Numbered from the stretch's first letter, positions 9,931-18,794 are shown. The stretch: 36,416 nt of DNA from an uncultured Neglectibacter sp. (GCA_904391645.1 CAJFMJ010000005.1:1-36416), one strand, 5' to 3'. The notes: generated by a model from the letters alone, not told the origin. Numbers and translations: made by a program.

Positions 9931-11031
9931 TTAGTCAAAGTAGATGGTCTTGCCGGTACGGGCAGACTCATAGATGGCATCCAGCACCTTGGTGACGGTC
10001 AAAGCCTGCTCGGGAGTGACGAACAGCTCGCCCTCGCCATACAGGGCATCCACCCAGATCTTGGCTTCTGCATCCTGAGGCATCACCATGGGGTTGCGGT
10101 CGATGGTGTTGGGACGGAACATGGGGAAGCCGCGGGTGGCGATCTTGGTATCCACCTTGCGGTTGGCCACCACGTGGTTGGCCACCACACCATTGTTCGC
10201 GTCGATACCGCCCTTTGTACCGCACAGGCGCACCATGCCCTCCACAGGTATGATATTCATCGCCCAAGAGCAGCGGATGTTGATCAAAGCGCCGTTCTTC
10301 ATGCGCACAAAGCCAAAGGCAGAGTCTTCCAGCTCATATTTCGCGGGATCCCAGTTGCCAAAATCGTTGCCCATTTCGTCCACAGTGGCCACAGGGCCGA
10401 TCTTATCGAAGGTGCAGCCAGTGACGCTGGCCACTTCGTAGTTGTTCATCATCCACAGGGTCAGGTCCAGAGCATGGGTAGCCATGTCGATCAAGGGACC
10501 GCCGCCCTGCTCGGCTTTGTTGGTGAACACACCCCAAGTGGGGATGCCACGGCGACGCCATGCAGTGGCCTCAGCGTAGTAGATATCACCCAGAGCGCCA
10601 GTGTCCACATAGGCCTTCATAGCCTTGTTGGCATCCATATGGCGGTACTGATAGCCAATGGTCAGCAGCTTACCAGTGCGCAGGTGGGTTTCATACATTT
10701 TCAAAGCGTCGGCGTAGGTAGCGGCCATGGGCTTCTCGCAAATGACGTGCTTGCCTGCTTCCATGGCAGCCACGGAGATCTCGCAGTGCTTTACGTTGGG
10801 GGTCAGCACGTGGACAGCATAGATGTCAGGGTCTTTCAGCAGTTCCCGGTAGTCGGTGAACACCTTGGCACCCTCGCAGCCATATTTTGCACGGGCTTCC
10901 TCTGCCCGCTCAGGGATAATGTCGCAGAAAGCATACATATCGATCCGGTCCCGCTGGGTAGCCATACCGGGGAAATGTTTGTCATTGGCGATACCGCCGC
11001 ATCCGATGAAGCCAATCTTTAATTTTTCCAT
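9931..11031 (-). CDS. Gfo/Idh/MocA family oxidoreductase
   Basis: N-terminal Rossmann GFIGCGGIANDKHFPGM; HVICEKPMAATYADAL (EKP motif); DMATHALDLTLWM. Confidence 0.95.
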   Translation of the reverse strand: MEKLKIGFIGCGGIANDKHFPGMATQRDRIDMYAFCDIIPERAEEARAKYGCEGAKVFTDYRELLKDPDIYAVHVLTPNVKHCEISVAAMEAGKHVICEKPMAATYADALKMYETHLRTGKLLTIGYQYRHMDANKAMKAYVDTGALGDIYYAEATAWRRRGIPTWGVFTNKAEQGGGPLIDMATHALDLTLWMMNNYEVASVTGCTFDKIGPVATVDEMGNDFGNWDPAKYELEDSAFGFVRMKNGALINIRCSWAMNIIPVEGMVRLCGTKGGIDANNGVVANHVVANRKVDTKIATRGFPMFRPNTIDRNPMVMPQDAEAKIWVDALYGEGELFVTPEQALTVTKVLDAIYESARTGKTIYFD

Positions 11032-11173
11032 ACAACTCTTTCTCCTTTACACTGAATTTTAGCGTTTCATACTCTTAAAGGATACTGCAAACCCAAATTA
11101 GTTGCATTCGAAATTAAGCAATTCTCTTTCAAAAAATTGCCCCTCCATCGCAAAAATCCAGGAAAAACAGATA

Positions 11174-11203
11174 CAAAAAGGCGGAGAAGCCTCCGCCTTT
11201 CTG
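11174..11203 (-). terminator. terminator after the ABC solute-binding protein gene
   Basis: Minus strand AAAGGCGGAG-GCTT-CTCCGCCTTTTTG. Confidence 0.85.
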
Positions 11204-11238
11204 TTCCGTTCTATTATTTTGCTTTGTCAAAGGACTGA

Positions 11239-12873
11239 TTAGCCCTGAGTGCTGTTGTAGCCCTCAGTGTAGATCTCAACCAGACGCTCGAGGCCCATCT
11301 TGTTCAGCTGGTCCTTATAAGCGTTCCACTTGTCGTCGGTCACGCCGTTCATGATGAAGTCGGCAACAGACTGCTGGACATAAGTGTTGATATCGGTCTT
11401 CAGGATGGTCAGCTCGTCCATGGTGACGGAGTCATACACGATGTAAGGCATACGGCTCTCGGGCAGGAACCACTCGCTGTAGTACACGTCGTTGTTGTAC
11501 TTTTCCTTAGCGTCGTTCTCGCCGCCGATGGTGGCAACGAAGTCATCGCTGGCCCAAGTGGGAGCATAGGTGTCCAGACCGGTCAGGAACTTGTACTCAG
11601 GATCGGTGTAGCCTTCGGGCACGTCCAGGAAGGCGGGGTTGCCATCGGCATCCTTCTCCACGCTGACGCCTTCGGAACCGTAGGTCAGCTGGAAGCCGTT
11701 ATACTGGTCGTAGCACAGGTTGACGAACTCGATAGCCTTCTCGATGTTCTCGCACTTAGTAGAGATGCACAGACGGTTGGGATACAGCTTGTAGAACCAA
11801 GCGCTGGAGTTCCAGTACTGGTCGCCGTTGGGGCCAGTCAGGGGAGCAATCAGCTCATAGTGCTCAATGTTGTCGCCCACGTTGTTGGACATGGTCCAGC
11901 CGGAGCCAGTGCCCATGATCAGGGTTTCGCCGCGGAACTTAGCAGCCTGAGTAGCGAAGTCCAGGCTGAAGTATTCATGGTCGATCAGATTCTCACTCCA
12001 CAGTTTGTTCAGCCACTCCACAGCAGCGCGGTAGTTGTCGGTGACAGGCTGGAACTGGGGAGCGCCGTCCACTACCATGCAGTAGGTATCGCTCTCGTTC
12101 ATCACAACGCCGAAAGCGGGGAATGCCCAAGCCAGGGTGCCGGCGCCCAGGGTAGGATCGCTGGGAGGAGCGCCAACGCCGGTGATGCCGATTTCATCCT
12201 TCTGGCCGTTGCCGTTGGGATCTTCGTCGCGGAACCGGATGAGCATATCATAGAACTCGTCGGTAGTGGTGGGGATGTCAATACCCAGCTGATCGCACCA
12301 AGTCTTGTTCACGTACAGGGTGTCGCCGGACTCAGGACGGAAAGCGATCATGTTGGGAATACCATACATCTGGCCGCTAGCAGTGGTAGCCATGGACTTG
12401 GCATCGGGAGTGGAATCCAGGAACTCCTTGATGTTGGGAGCCATGTCCAGATAGCCATTGGAATTCCAGTCGATGAACAGGCCGTCATCCACTTCGCCGT
12501 CTTCCAGGTCAGTGCCGAAGAAGATGTCGGGGATGTCGCCGGAAGCCAACAGCACGCTCTTATGAGTGGGCCAGTCAGCCTGGGACTCTACCTGCCAATC
12601 GATGGTAACGCCAGCCTCTTCTTCCAACTGGGTGATGATGGGATAGGGGAACTCACCATCGGTGCTGCTACGGATCAGCACAGCGGTCAGAGCGACGGTT
12701 TCACCAGAGGTGTCACCGGTATCGCCGGTATCGCCGGTGTCGCCGGATTCAGTGGTGGAAGAACCAGAGGTGTCACCCTCGCTGGTGGAGCTGTTTCCGC
12801 CATTGGAGCATCCGGCAAATGCGGACACAACCAGAGCCGCGGCCAGCAGAAGGGCCAAAACTTTTTTCTTCAT
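11239..12873 (-). CDS. extracellular solute-binding lipoprotein of a CUT1-type carbohydrate ABC transporter
   Basis: Signal peptide with lipobox MKKKVLALLLAAALVVSAFAGC, GDT-repeat linker, LplA-like body (DIPDIFFGTDLED, YGIPNMIAFRPESGDTLYVNKTWCDQLGI). Confidence 0.92.
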   Translation of the reverse strand: MKKKVLALLLAAALVVSAFAGCSNGGNSSTSEGDTSGSSTTESGDTGDTGDTGDTSGETVALTAVLIRSSTDGEFPYPIITQLEEEAGVTIDWQVESQADWPTHKSVLLASGDIPDIFFGTDLEDGEVDDGLFIDWNSNGYLDMAPNIKEFLDSTPDAKSMATTASGQMYGIPNMIAFRPESGDTLYVNKTWCDQLGIDIPTTTDEFYDMLIRFRDEDPNGNGQKDEIGITGVGAPPSDPTLGAGTLAWAFPAFGVVMNESDTYCMVVDGAPQFQPVTDNYRAAVEWLNKLWSENLIDHEYFSLDFATQAAKFRGETLIMGTGSGWTMSNNVGDNIEHYELIAPLTGPNGDQYWNSSAWFYKLYPNRLCISTKCENIEKAIEFVNLCYDQYNGFQLTYGSEGVSVEKDADGNPAFLDVPEGYTDPEYKFLTGLDTYAPTWASDDFVATIGGENDAKEKYNNDVYYSEWFLPESRMPYIVYDSVTMDELTILKTDINTYVQQSVADFIMNGVTDDKWNAYKDQLNKMGLERLVEIYTEGYNSTQG

Positions 12874-12924
12874 AGAATCTGCCTCCAAAAATATCCTTTA
12901 TTTCATATTTTCCTCGCAGGGGGA

Positions 12925-13824
12925 TCAACCCTTCACAGATCCGATCATAACTCCCTTCGCAAAGTACTTCTGGATGAACGGGTATACACACATGATCGGT
13001 ACGGTAGAAACCACGATCAGGGCATACTTGAGCATCTCAGCCTTGCGGACCACTTCCACAGAGCCGCCGGCATCCTTCTGGTTGTTGATCAGGATGGCGC
13101 GCAGGACCAGCTGCAGGGGCTTCAAGGCATCGGACTGGATATAAATCAAAGCGTTCATGTAGCTGTTCCACTGTGCAACAGCGGTATACAGGCCCACAAC
13201 CGCAATGATTGCTTTGGAAAGGGGCAGCACGATGGTGGCGAAGAATCGGAAGTCGGAACAGCCGTCCAAGTTGGCTGCCTCTCGCAATTCATCGGGGATG
13301 GTGCTGGCAAAGAAGGTGCGGGCGATGATCAGGTTGTACACACTGACGCTGGTGGGCAGGATCATGGCCCAGATGGTGTCCAGCATCCCCAGGCGCATCA
13401 CCTGCAAGTAGGTGGGCACCAGGCCGCCGTTAAAGTACATGGCGATCAAGAAGAAGATCATCAAGGGTGTGCGCAGGGGGAAATCCTTGCGGCCACACAC
13501 ATAAGCAGCGGGCAGGGTGAACAACAGGGCAAAGAAGGTGTTGCCCACGGTGTAGATGATGGTGTTGAGGTAGCCGACCCACACTTCTGTGCGGTGGAAC
13601 ACCTCTTCATAAGCCGACAAAGAAGGCTCCACAGGGAAGAACCACATCTCACCACGCTGGATGGCATCCGGGTTACTAAAGGATGCAATCACCACAAAGT
13701 ACAAGGGGTATACGATAACGATAAAGATCAATGCGCAAATGATGTAAGTGACCACTGTAAAGGTAAGGTCGGCCTTAGACATCTTCACTTTGTTTTTCGA
13801 TTTGCCGGTTGGCAAAGCAGTCAT
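12925..13824 (-). CDS. carbohydrate ABC transporter permease (LplC/MalG-like)
   Basis: ATG at 13824 behind GGAGGAG; EAANLDGCSDFRFFATIVLPLSKAIIAVVGLYTAVAQWN is the EAA-loop signature. Confidence 0.93.
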   Translation of the reverse strand: MTALPTGKSKNKVKMSKADLTFTVVTYIICALIFIVIVYPLYFVVIASFSNPDAIQRGEMWFFPVEPSLSAYEEVFHRTEVWVGYLNTIIYTVGNTFFALLFTLPAAYVCGRKDFPLRTPLMIFFLIAMYFNGGLVPTYLQVMRLGMLDTIWAMILPTSVSVYNLIIARTFFASTIPDELREAANLDGCSDFRFFATIVLPLSKAIIAVVGLYTAVAQWNSYMNALIYIQSDALKPLQLVLRAILINNQKDAGGSVEVVRKAEMLKYALIVVSTVPIMCVYPFIQKYFAKGVMIGSVKG

Positions 13825-13841
13825 TCCGCTCTCCTCCTTCC

Positions 13842-14795
13842 TTACATCAAGCTGGTGCCGGACATCTTCTTGCACACCCAGTTCGTAGCAGTCAGCAGAA
13901 TGATGTTGATGACTGTGTTGAACAAGTTGATTGCTGTGGAGAAGCTGTACTGGGCATTTTCCAAGCCGATCTTGTACACGTAGGTGGAAAGCACTTCGGA
14001 AACAGACACGTTCACAGTATTCTGCATCAAGTATGTCTTCTCAAAGCCGACGTTCATCAGGCTGCCGACAGCCATAATGAACATGATGGTGGCAGTGGGA
14101 AGCAGGGACGGGAAGTCGATGTAACGAATCCGCTGCAGTTTGGTGGCACCGTCGATCATGGCCGCCTCATACAGGGAAGGATCCACACCGGACAGCGTTG
14201 CCAGGTAGACAATGCTGGAGAAGCCGGTGGTCTGCCAAATGTTGGAAGCAACATACACAGTCCGGAACAGCAAGGGGCTGGTGTTGGGATCGATGGGGTT
14301 CTGCACACCCATCATGTCCATCAGGGCGCCATACAGGCCGCGCTCGGGAGAGAGGAACAGCTGCAGCATGGCAACCAGCACCACGGTGGAGATGAAGTAG
14401 GGCAGGTAGGTCACAGTCTGGATGGTGGCCTTGACCTTGGGCCGCTCCACCTGGTTGAGCATCAGAGCCAGCAGGACGGGGATCGGGAAAGACCACAGCA
14501 GGGAGTACAAGCTCAACAGCACCGTATTCCGGATGGTGGTGAAAGCATTGTACGAGTTGAAGAACCGCTCAAACTGTTGAAGTCCCACCCAAGGGCTGCC
14601 AGAGAAGCCCAGCGACGGGTTGTAGTTCTGGAAAGCCATTGTGACACCGTACATGGGGACATAGTTGAACAAGATGATGATGATTACAGCAGGCAGCACC
14701 ATGACGATGAGCTGCCAACATTTCAGCGTTTGGAAAAACGCCGCAGCGAATCTGCCTCTCTGCTTAGGCTTCAAGGCCGCTTCTTTTTTTGCCAT
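13842..14795 (-). CDS. ABC transporter permease (LplB/MalF-like)
   Basis: ATG at 14795 behind AAGGAGG; FQNYNPSLGFSGSPWVGLQQFERFF; EAAMIDGATKLQRIRYIDFPSLLPT EAA loop. Confidence 0.93.
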   Translation of the reverse strand: MAKKEAALKPKQRGRFAAAFFQTLKCWQLIVMVLPAVIIIILFNYVPMYGVTMAFQNYNPSLGFSGSPWVGLQQFERFFNSYNAFTTIRNTVLLSLYSLLWSFPIPVLLALMLNQVERPKVKATIQTVTYLPYFISTVVLVAMLQLFLSPERGLYGALMDMMGVQNPIDPNTSPLLFRTVYVASNIWQTTGFSSIVYLATLSGVDPSLYEAAMIDGATKLQRIRYIDFPSLLPTATIMFIMAVGSLMNVGFEKTYLMQNTVNVSVSEVLSTYVYKIGLENAQYSFSTAINLFNTVINIILLTATNWVCKKMSGTSLM

Positions 14796-15027
14796 GTGTT
14801 TTACCCCTCCTTGTTTTAATGTGGAATTAACAAGTTTTCGATCCTTTTGAAGGAAAAGCAAGCCATGGCAAGCCCGCTTTCCCGTGGCACATTGCATCTT
14901 CTGTGTAGGCATCACCCATCCTTTTCGGCACATTTACGATATACGGCAAGAGGGGGTCCACTGCCACCTCAAAGCCAGGCGACGCAAAGCCCTTCGTCCA
15001 GTTGCCAGCAAATGCCAACCACAGGGG

Positions 15028-15053
15028 TTTTGTACCATCTTGATGGTACAAAA
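15028..15053. repeat. perfect 12-bp inverted repeat with 2-nt centre
   Basis: TTTTGTACCATC-TT-GATGGTACAAAA. On the minus strand it is extended by CCACA...TGTGG with a CCCC bulge. Confidence 0.9.
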
Positions 15054-15157
15054 TGTGGAACAGAGGGCCCTCTGTGGACCAAAAGGAGGTCCAAAAAAAC
15101 GAACACAGCCTCACAAAAAACGGAGGCCCGGAACAGATTTTTTGTATCTTCTTGTTA

Positions 15158-15186
15158 AAGATAACACATAGACGGAAGCCTGTCAA
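15158..15186 (-). promoter_or_regulatory. sigma70-like promoter for the ABC transporter operon
   Basis: Minus strand TTGACA (15186-15181)-N17-TATCTT (15163-15158), about 360 nt upstream of the permease start. Confidence 0.7.
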
Positions 15187-15501
15187 GAGGCATTCGGGAA
15201 AATGTACAAACATTTTTCGACCGTTAAATTTCGTCATTTTGATAACACAAGGCCGTTTAAACCAGGCTTTTCCTGGCATTTTCTCCATTTCTTGTGACTA
15301 AAAATGCATCTGTATTTCTTTTTGAACTTTCATTCTGTGCCCCTTTGCAGTTTTCCACCGTGAAAGTGCCCACTTGTCTAATAGTAACAAATTTGTTATT
15401 TTTTCGACCCCCTTTGCGCCGGCCCCTTTCCTGTCTTCCACCGGCAGACAAGTTGTGTAATGACAGACAACTAAAGAGCTTGTATTACCTTATTTTGTGC
15501 A

Positions 15502-15547
15502 ACAAAAAAAGGCACTGTGGCAAAACCTTACCACAGCGCCCTTTTCC
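15502..15547 (-). terminator. terminator after the polysaccharide deacetylase gene
   Basis: Minus strand GGGCGCTGTGG...CCACAGTGCCTTTTTTT. Confidence 0.85.
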
Positions 15548-15562
15548 TATGCTATTTGGCTG

Positions 15563-16420
15563 TTACAGGCCCGGATCCTCCACCTCAATGGTGGCGCCAG
15601 CGGGAATGTTATAGGTCTTCTGCCCCACCAGCAGCCACAGCTCCGTGGCGGTGGGGTTGTAGATCTTGCTGCCGTCTGCGGAGTAGACCCGCTGACGGAA
15701 GGCCGTCACATAGTCGGCGATCTCCGTATTCCCGGCAAACCAGATCTCCTGGGAGAACTGGGATACGTACTTTACAAACTCCTCGATGACGTTCCAGTTG
15801 TTGTCGCCATCAAACTCATAGGCGTGGCCCCACAGGTAGAACAAAGAACCCGGGAACACACGGCCCTCGCAGAACTGCTTGGCCAGCTCCATCAACTGGG
15901 GATCGTTGTGGTGGCAGGTGGCGTGCCACTCCATAAAGTCCTGGGGGATTTCAAAGGTATGGGTGGAAACCACCGTGCGGGCCCCCATGTAGCCTGCCAT
16001 ACGCACCAGCTGCTTCACATCCTCGTTATAAGTGCCAAAGGGATAGGCAAAGAACCGAACCATTTTCCCAGAAAGCTTTTCCAAAGAGATCCGGTCCTCC
16101 ACCAACTCGTGCATCGCCAAGGAGGTGCCAATGTTGGGCAAGGAGGAGTGGCACAAGCTGTGGCCTCCCACCTCATGGCCCTCATACAGGGTGGCCACCT
16201 CTTCCGGGCTCACTTTGGAGATGTCCATATGCTTGCCTCCAAAGTTTGCCTCTGCCTGGATGCCCAGGGTGGCTGTGTTCAAGTTGAAAGTGCCTTTCAC
16301 GTGGTAGCGGTTAAACAATTCCACCAGCCGACGGTCCTGCACCACGCCGTCGTCGTAGCTGAAGGTCATTGCCCGGTTCTTGCCGCCGGGGAAGAGCATA
16401 AAATCAAGACGTTTTCCCAT
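15563..16420 (-). CDS. polysaccharide deacetylase family protein (NodB/CE4 fold)
   Basis: MTFSYDDGVVQDRRLVELFNRYHVKGTFNLNTATLG, VGGHSLCHSSL (HxxxH-like metal motif), VRFFAYPFGTYNEDV. Confidence 0.88.
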   Translation of the reverse strand: MGKRLDFMLFPGGKNRAMTFSYDDGVVQDRRLVELFNRYHVKGTFNLNTATLGIQAEANFGGKHMDISKVSPEEVATLYEGHEVGGHSLCHSSLPNIGTSLAMHELVEDRISLEKLSGKMVRFFAYPFGTYNEDVKQLVRMAGYMGARTVVSTHTFEIPQDFMEWHATCHHNDPQLMELAKQFCEGRVFPGSLFYLWGHAYEFDGDNNWNVIEEFVKYVSQFSQEIWFAGNTEIADYVTAFRQRVYSADGSKIYNPTATELWLLVGQKTYNIPAGATIEVEDPGL

Positions 16421-16460
16421 GTTCCATCACCTTTCTTCTTTTTGGGGGTTCCTCTCTTTT

Positions 16461-17651
16461 TTATTTGTGGGCCAGGCCCTGTTCTTTCAAAGCTTCGTAC
16501 ACCAAGTCCCGGATGTGGGGGTGGATCTCGGAATACACCTTGATCATCCCCAGCACCTGCTGGGTGTACACCACGCTCACATGGTTGACGGGATCCATCA
16601 AGGCGTAGGCGCCGGCAGCACCGTCCCAGCCGAACTCGCCCACAGGGCCTTGGGAGCCGTTGGGGTCGGTCATGGTGCGCACACCCAGGCCATACCCGTA
16701 CTCAAACCGGCCAGCACGGTGGAAGTCTGCCAGCTCGGCTTCGTTGAGCCAGTTGCGGGACCAGGTGGCGATGGACTCGGGGCTGAGGATGCGGACACCG
16801 TTGGCCCCCACGCCGCCGCAGCTGACGGCGTCCAGCACCGTGCTGTAGGCTTTCAGGGAGGCGGTCAAGCCTGCGCCGCCGCTTTCGTACAGGGGGGTCA
16901 CCCGGAAATTGTTCCCGGTGCCGGCGGTGACGATCGCCTGGGTCTTGAAGTCCACCGCGTGCTGGGCAAACTGGCGGTCCCGCTTCTCCCCGGGGAAATA
17001 CAGGGTGGCCTCATCGATGCCCAAGGGCTGGAAAATGTGGTTCTGGAGGTACTGGCCAAAGGTTTCGCCGCTGACCACTTCAATGACGGCCGCCATGATG
17101 TCGTGGCCCAGGCTGTAGGCCCAGTGGGTGCCGGGCTCAAACAGCAGCGGGGACTTGGCAATGGCCGCCACCACTTCCCGGGTGGTGGCCAAGGGGTTCT
17201 TCTTCAGCAGGTCCTGGATGGGGGCCGCGTTCAGGTTGTAGGAAAAGCCGCCGGTCATGGACATCAGGTGGTAGATGCACAGCTTGTTCTGGGCGGGGTG
17301 GCTGGGAGAATTCTCATCGGGCCACACAGGCGGGCCACCGGCGTCCATGCTGAAGTTGTCCGCCACTTTCATATCGGCAAACTCCGGCAGGTATTTGGAG
17401 AGCTCATCCTCCAGGCCGATCTTTCCCTGCTCCACCAGCTGCATCACAGCCAGCATGGTGACCACCTTGGTGCAGGAGTACAGGTCGTACAGCTCGTTGC
17501 CGGTGACGGGGCGCTTGCCCACAAAGTCGCTGCAGCCGGCGCTGTGGCGGTAGAGCACCTGATGGTCTTTCATCACCTGGCAGTCCAGCCCGGGGACACC
17601 ATAGCCCCCTTTCAGGCTGTCCAGGTATTCAGTCAATTTTTCAAATCCCAT
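16461..17651 (-). CDS. serine hydrolase (class C beta-lactamase-like)
   Basis: LYSCTKVVTMLAVMQLVEQGKIGLEDELSKYLPEF (SxxK), GTHWAYSLGHDIMAAVIE (YxL/YxN region). ATG 17651 with RBS GGAGGAG. Confidence 0.9.
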   Translation of the reverse strand: MGFEKLTEYLDSLKGGYGVPGLDCQVMKDHQVLYRHSAGCSDFVGKRPVTGNELYDLYSCTKVVTMLAVMQLVEQGKIGLEDELSKYLPEFADMKVADNFSMDAGGPPVWPDENSPSHPAQNKLCIYHLMSMTGGFSYNLNAAPIQDLLKKNPLATTREVVAAIAKSPLLFEPGTHWAYSLGHDIMAAVIEVVSGETFGQYLQNHIFQPLGIDEATLYFPGEKRDRQFAQHAVDFKTQAIVTAGTGNNFRVTPLYESGGAGLTASLKAYSTVLDAVSCGGVGANGVRILSPESIATWSRNWLNEAELADFHRAGRFEYGYGLGVRTMTDPNGSQGPVGEFGWDGAAGAYALMDPVNHVSVVYTQQVLGMIKVYSEIHPHIRDLVYEALKEQGLAHK

Positions 17652-17675
17652 GGGATCTCCTCCTCTTGATAGCAA

Positions 17676-17703
17676 AGGGCGGCCCGGCTGTACCGGGCCG
17701 CCC
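17676..17703 (-). terminator. GC-rich intergenic hairpin, possible weak terminator/processing site
   Basis: GGGCGGCCCGG-CTGTA-CCGGGCCGCCC perfect 11-bp stem; only a short T run follows on the minus strand. Confidence 0.5.
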
Positions 17704-17713
17704 AAAATGATCT

Positions 17714-18514
17714 TTAATTTTTGCCGAAATATTTGTCCATGGCCAGCTCGATCTGGGGATCCCAGAAAGCCCAGTTGTGGGCGCCGGGGGCAGTCACATA
17801 GGTGTGCTCCAGGCCCAGGGAATCGAAGTACTGGTGCAGGCTGTTGCTGGACTCGATGAGCATATCCTCAGTGCCGCAAGCCAAGTAGATCTGGGGCTTG
17901 GGAGAATCGCTCTCAGCCAGGGTCTTGGCAATGTACTGCATATCGCGGTCGCTGCCGGGGATCTCCTGGGGCTTGCCGAAAATGTGCTCATAGTAGGCAG
18001 CGGAAGCCATGAGGTTGTCCTCGTAGTGGTCCATCTTGGCCAGGTTGTCCGTAATGGCCGCAGCGGACAGGGCCACGATGCCGCCGAACAGCTCGGGGTG
18101 CTTCATGCCGTTGACCAAAGCGCCGTAACCGCCCATGGAGAAACCGCCGATGTAGGTGTCTTCCCGCTTGTCGCTCAAGGGGAACACACGCCGGCCGAAG
18201 TCGATGACCTCGCACAGGAACTGCTCATACATGGCGTCCCGCTTCCGGTCGTCCACATAGAAGCCATTCTCGCCGCTGGGGCACAGCACTGCCACATGGT
18301 ACTTCATGGCCAGCTGCTCAATGCGGGACCCGCGAATCCAGTCGGTGTGGGTGCCGGAAAAGCCGTGAAGCAGCATGATGGTCTTCATAGGGGCATCAGC
18401 CTGGTTGCGCAGCTCCTCGGGAATGCCAGCAGGCCTCTCAATAGGAACAATCGCAGTCAGCTCTGTGAGCCGGTGCAGCGAATTGGAAAACATGGTAGTG
18501 GTAAAAACGGCCAT
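17714..18514 (-). CDS. esterase family protein (esterase D/CE1-like alpha/beta hydrolase)
   Basis: MLLHGFSGTHTDWIRGSRIEQLA, YIGGFSMGGYGALVNGMKHPELF (GFSMGG elbow), GAHNWAFWD (catalytic His). Confidence 0.92.
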   Translation of the reverse strand: MAVFTTTMFSNSLHRLTELTAIVPIERPAGIPEELRNQADAPMKTIMLLHGFSGTHTDWIRGSRIEQLAMKYHVAVLCPSGENGFYVDDRKRDAMYEQFLCEVIDFGRRVFPLSDKREDTYIGGFSMGGYGALVNGMKHPELFGGIVALSAAAITDNLAKMDHYEDNLMASAAYYEHIFGKPQEIPGSDRDMQYIAKTLAESDSPKPQIYLACGTEDMLIESSNSLHQYFDSLGLEHTYVTAPGAHNWAFWDPQIELAMDKYFGKN

Positions 18515-18765
18515 CTCAATTCCTCCCTTTTTCTTTTATGTATAGATGGTTCACATGGATGTTTTACAAGTCAATAAACGGTTCCTGGGCATTGATGAAG
18601 TACACCAGCACGGAAATCTCCTGGCTCAGCTAGACTGCATGCCTTACTCCTTGCTGCGCTGGTGGCCTCTGTTTTCCAGTCGCCGTACACAAACGTCACA
18701 AGCGGAAGCACCGTTACCCACGCAATAGGAACAACACGCCCCCGCAGTTTTCGTGTGATGTATTG

Positions 18766-18794
18766 ATTATACCACTGTTTTATAACATCTACAA
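18766..18794 (-). promoter_or_regulatory. sigma70-like promoter for the esterase/serine hydrolase/deacetylase genes
   Basis: Minus strand TTGTAG (18794-18789)-N17-TATAAT (18771-18766). Confidence 0.65.

Noticed and set aside
11860-13983. 707-codon plus-strand ORF
   Set aside because: Antisense to the solute-binding protein and permease genes; composition artefact.
14827-15288. 153-aa minus-strand ORF called as a whole protein
   Set aside because: The start lies upstream of the predicted promoter and it spans the hairpin cluster with no RBS; kept only as a question about the leader.
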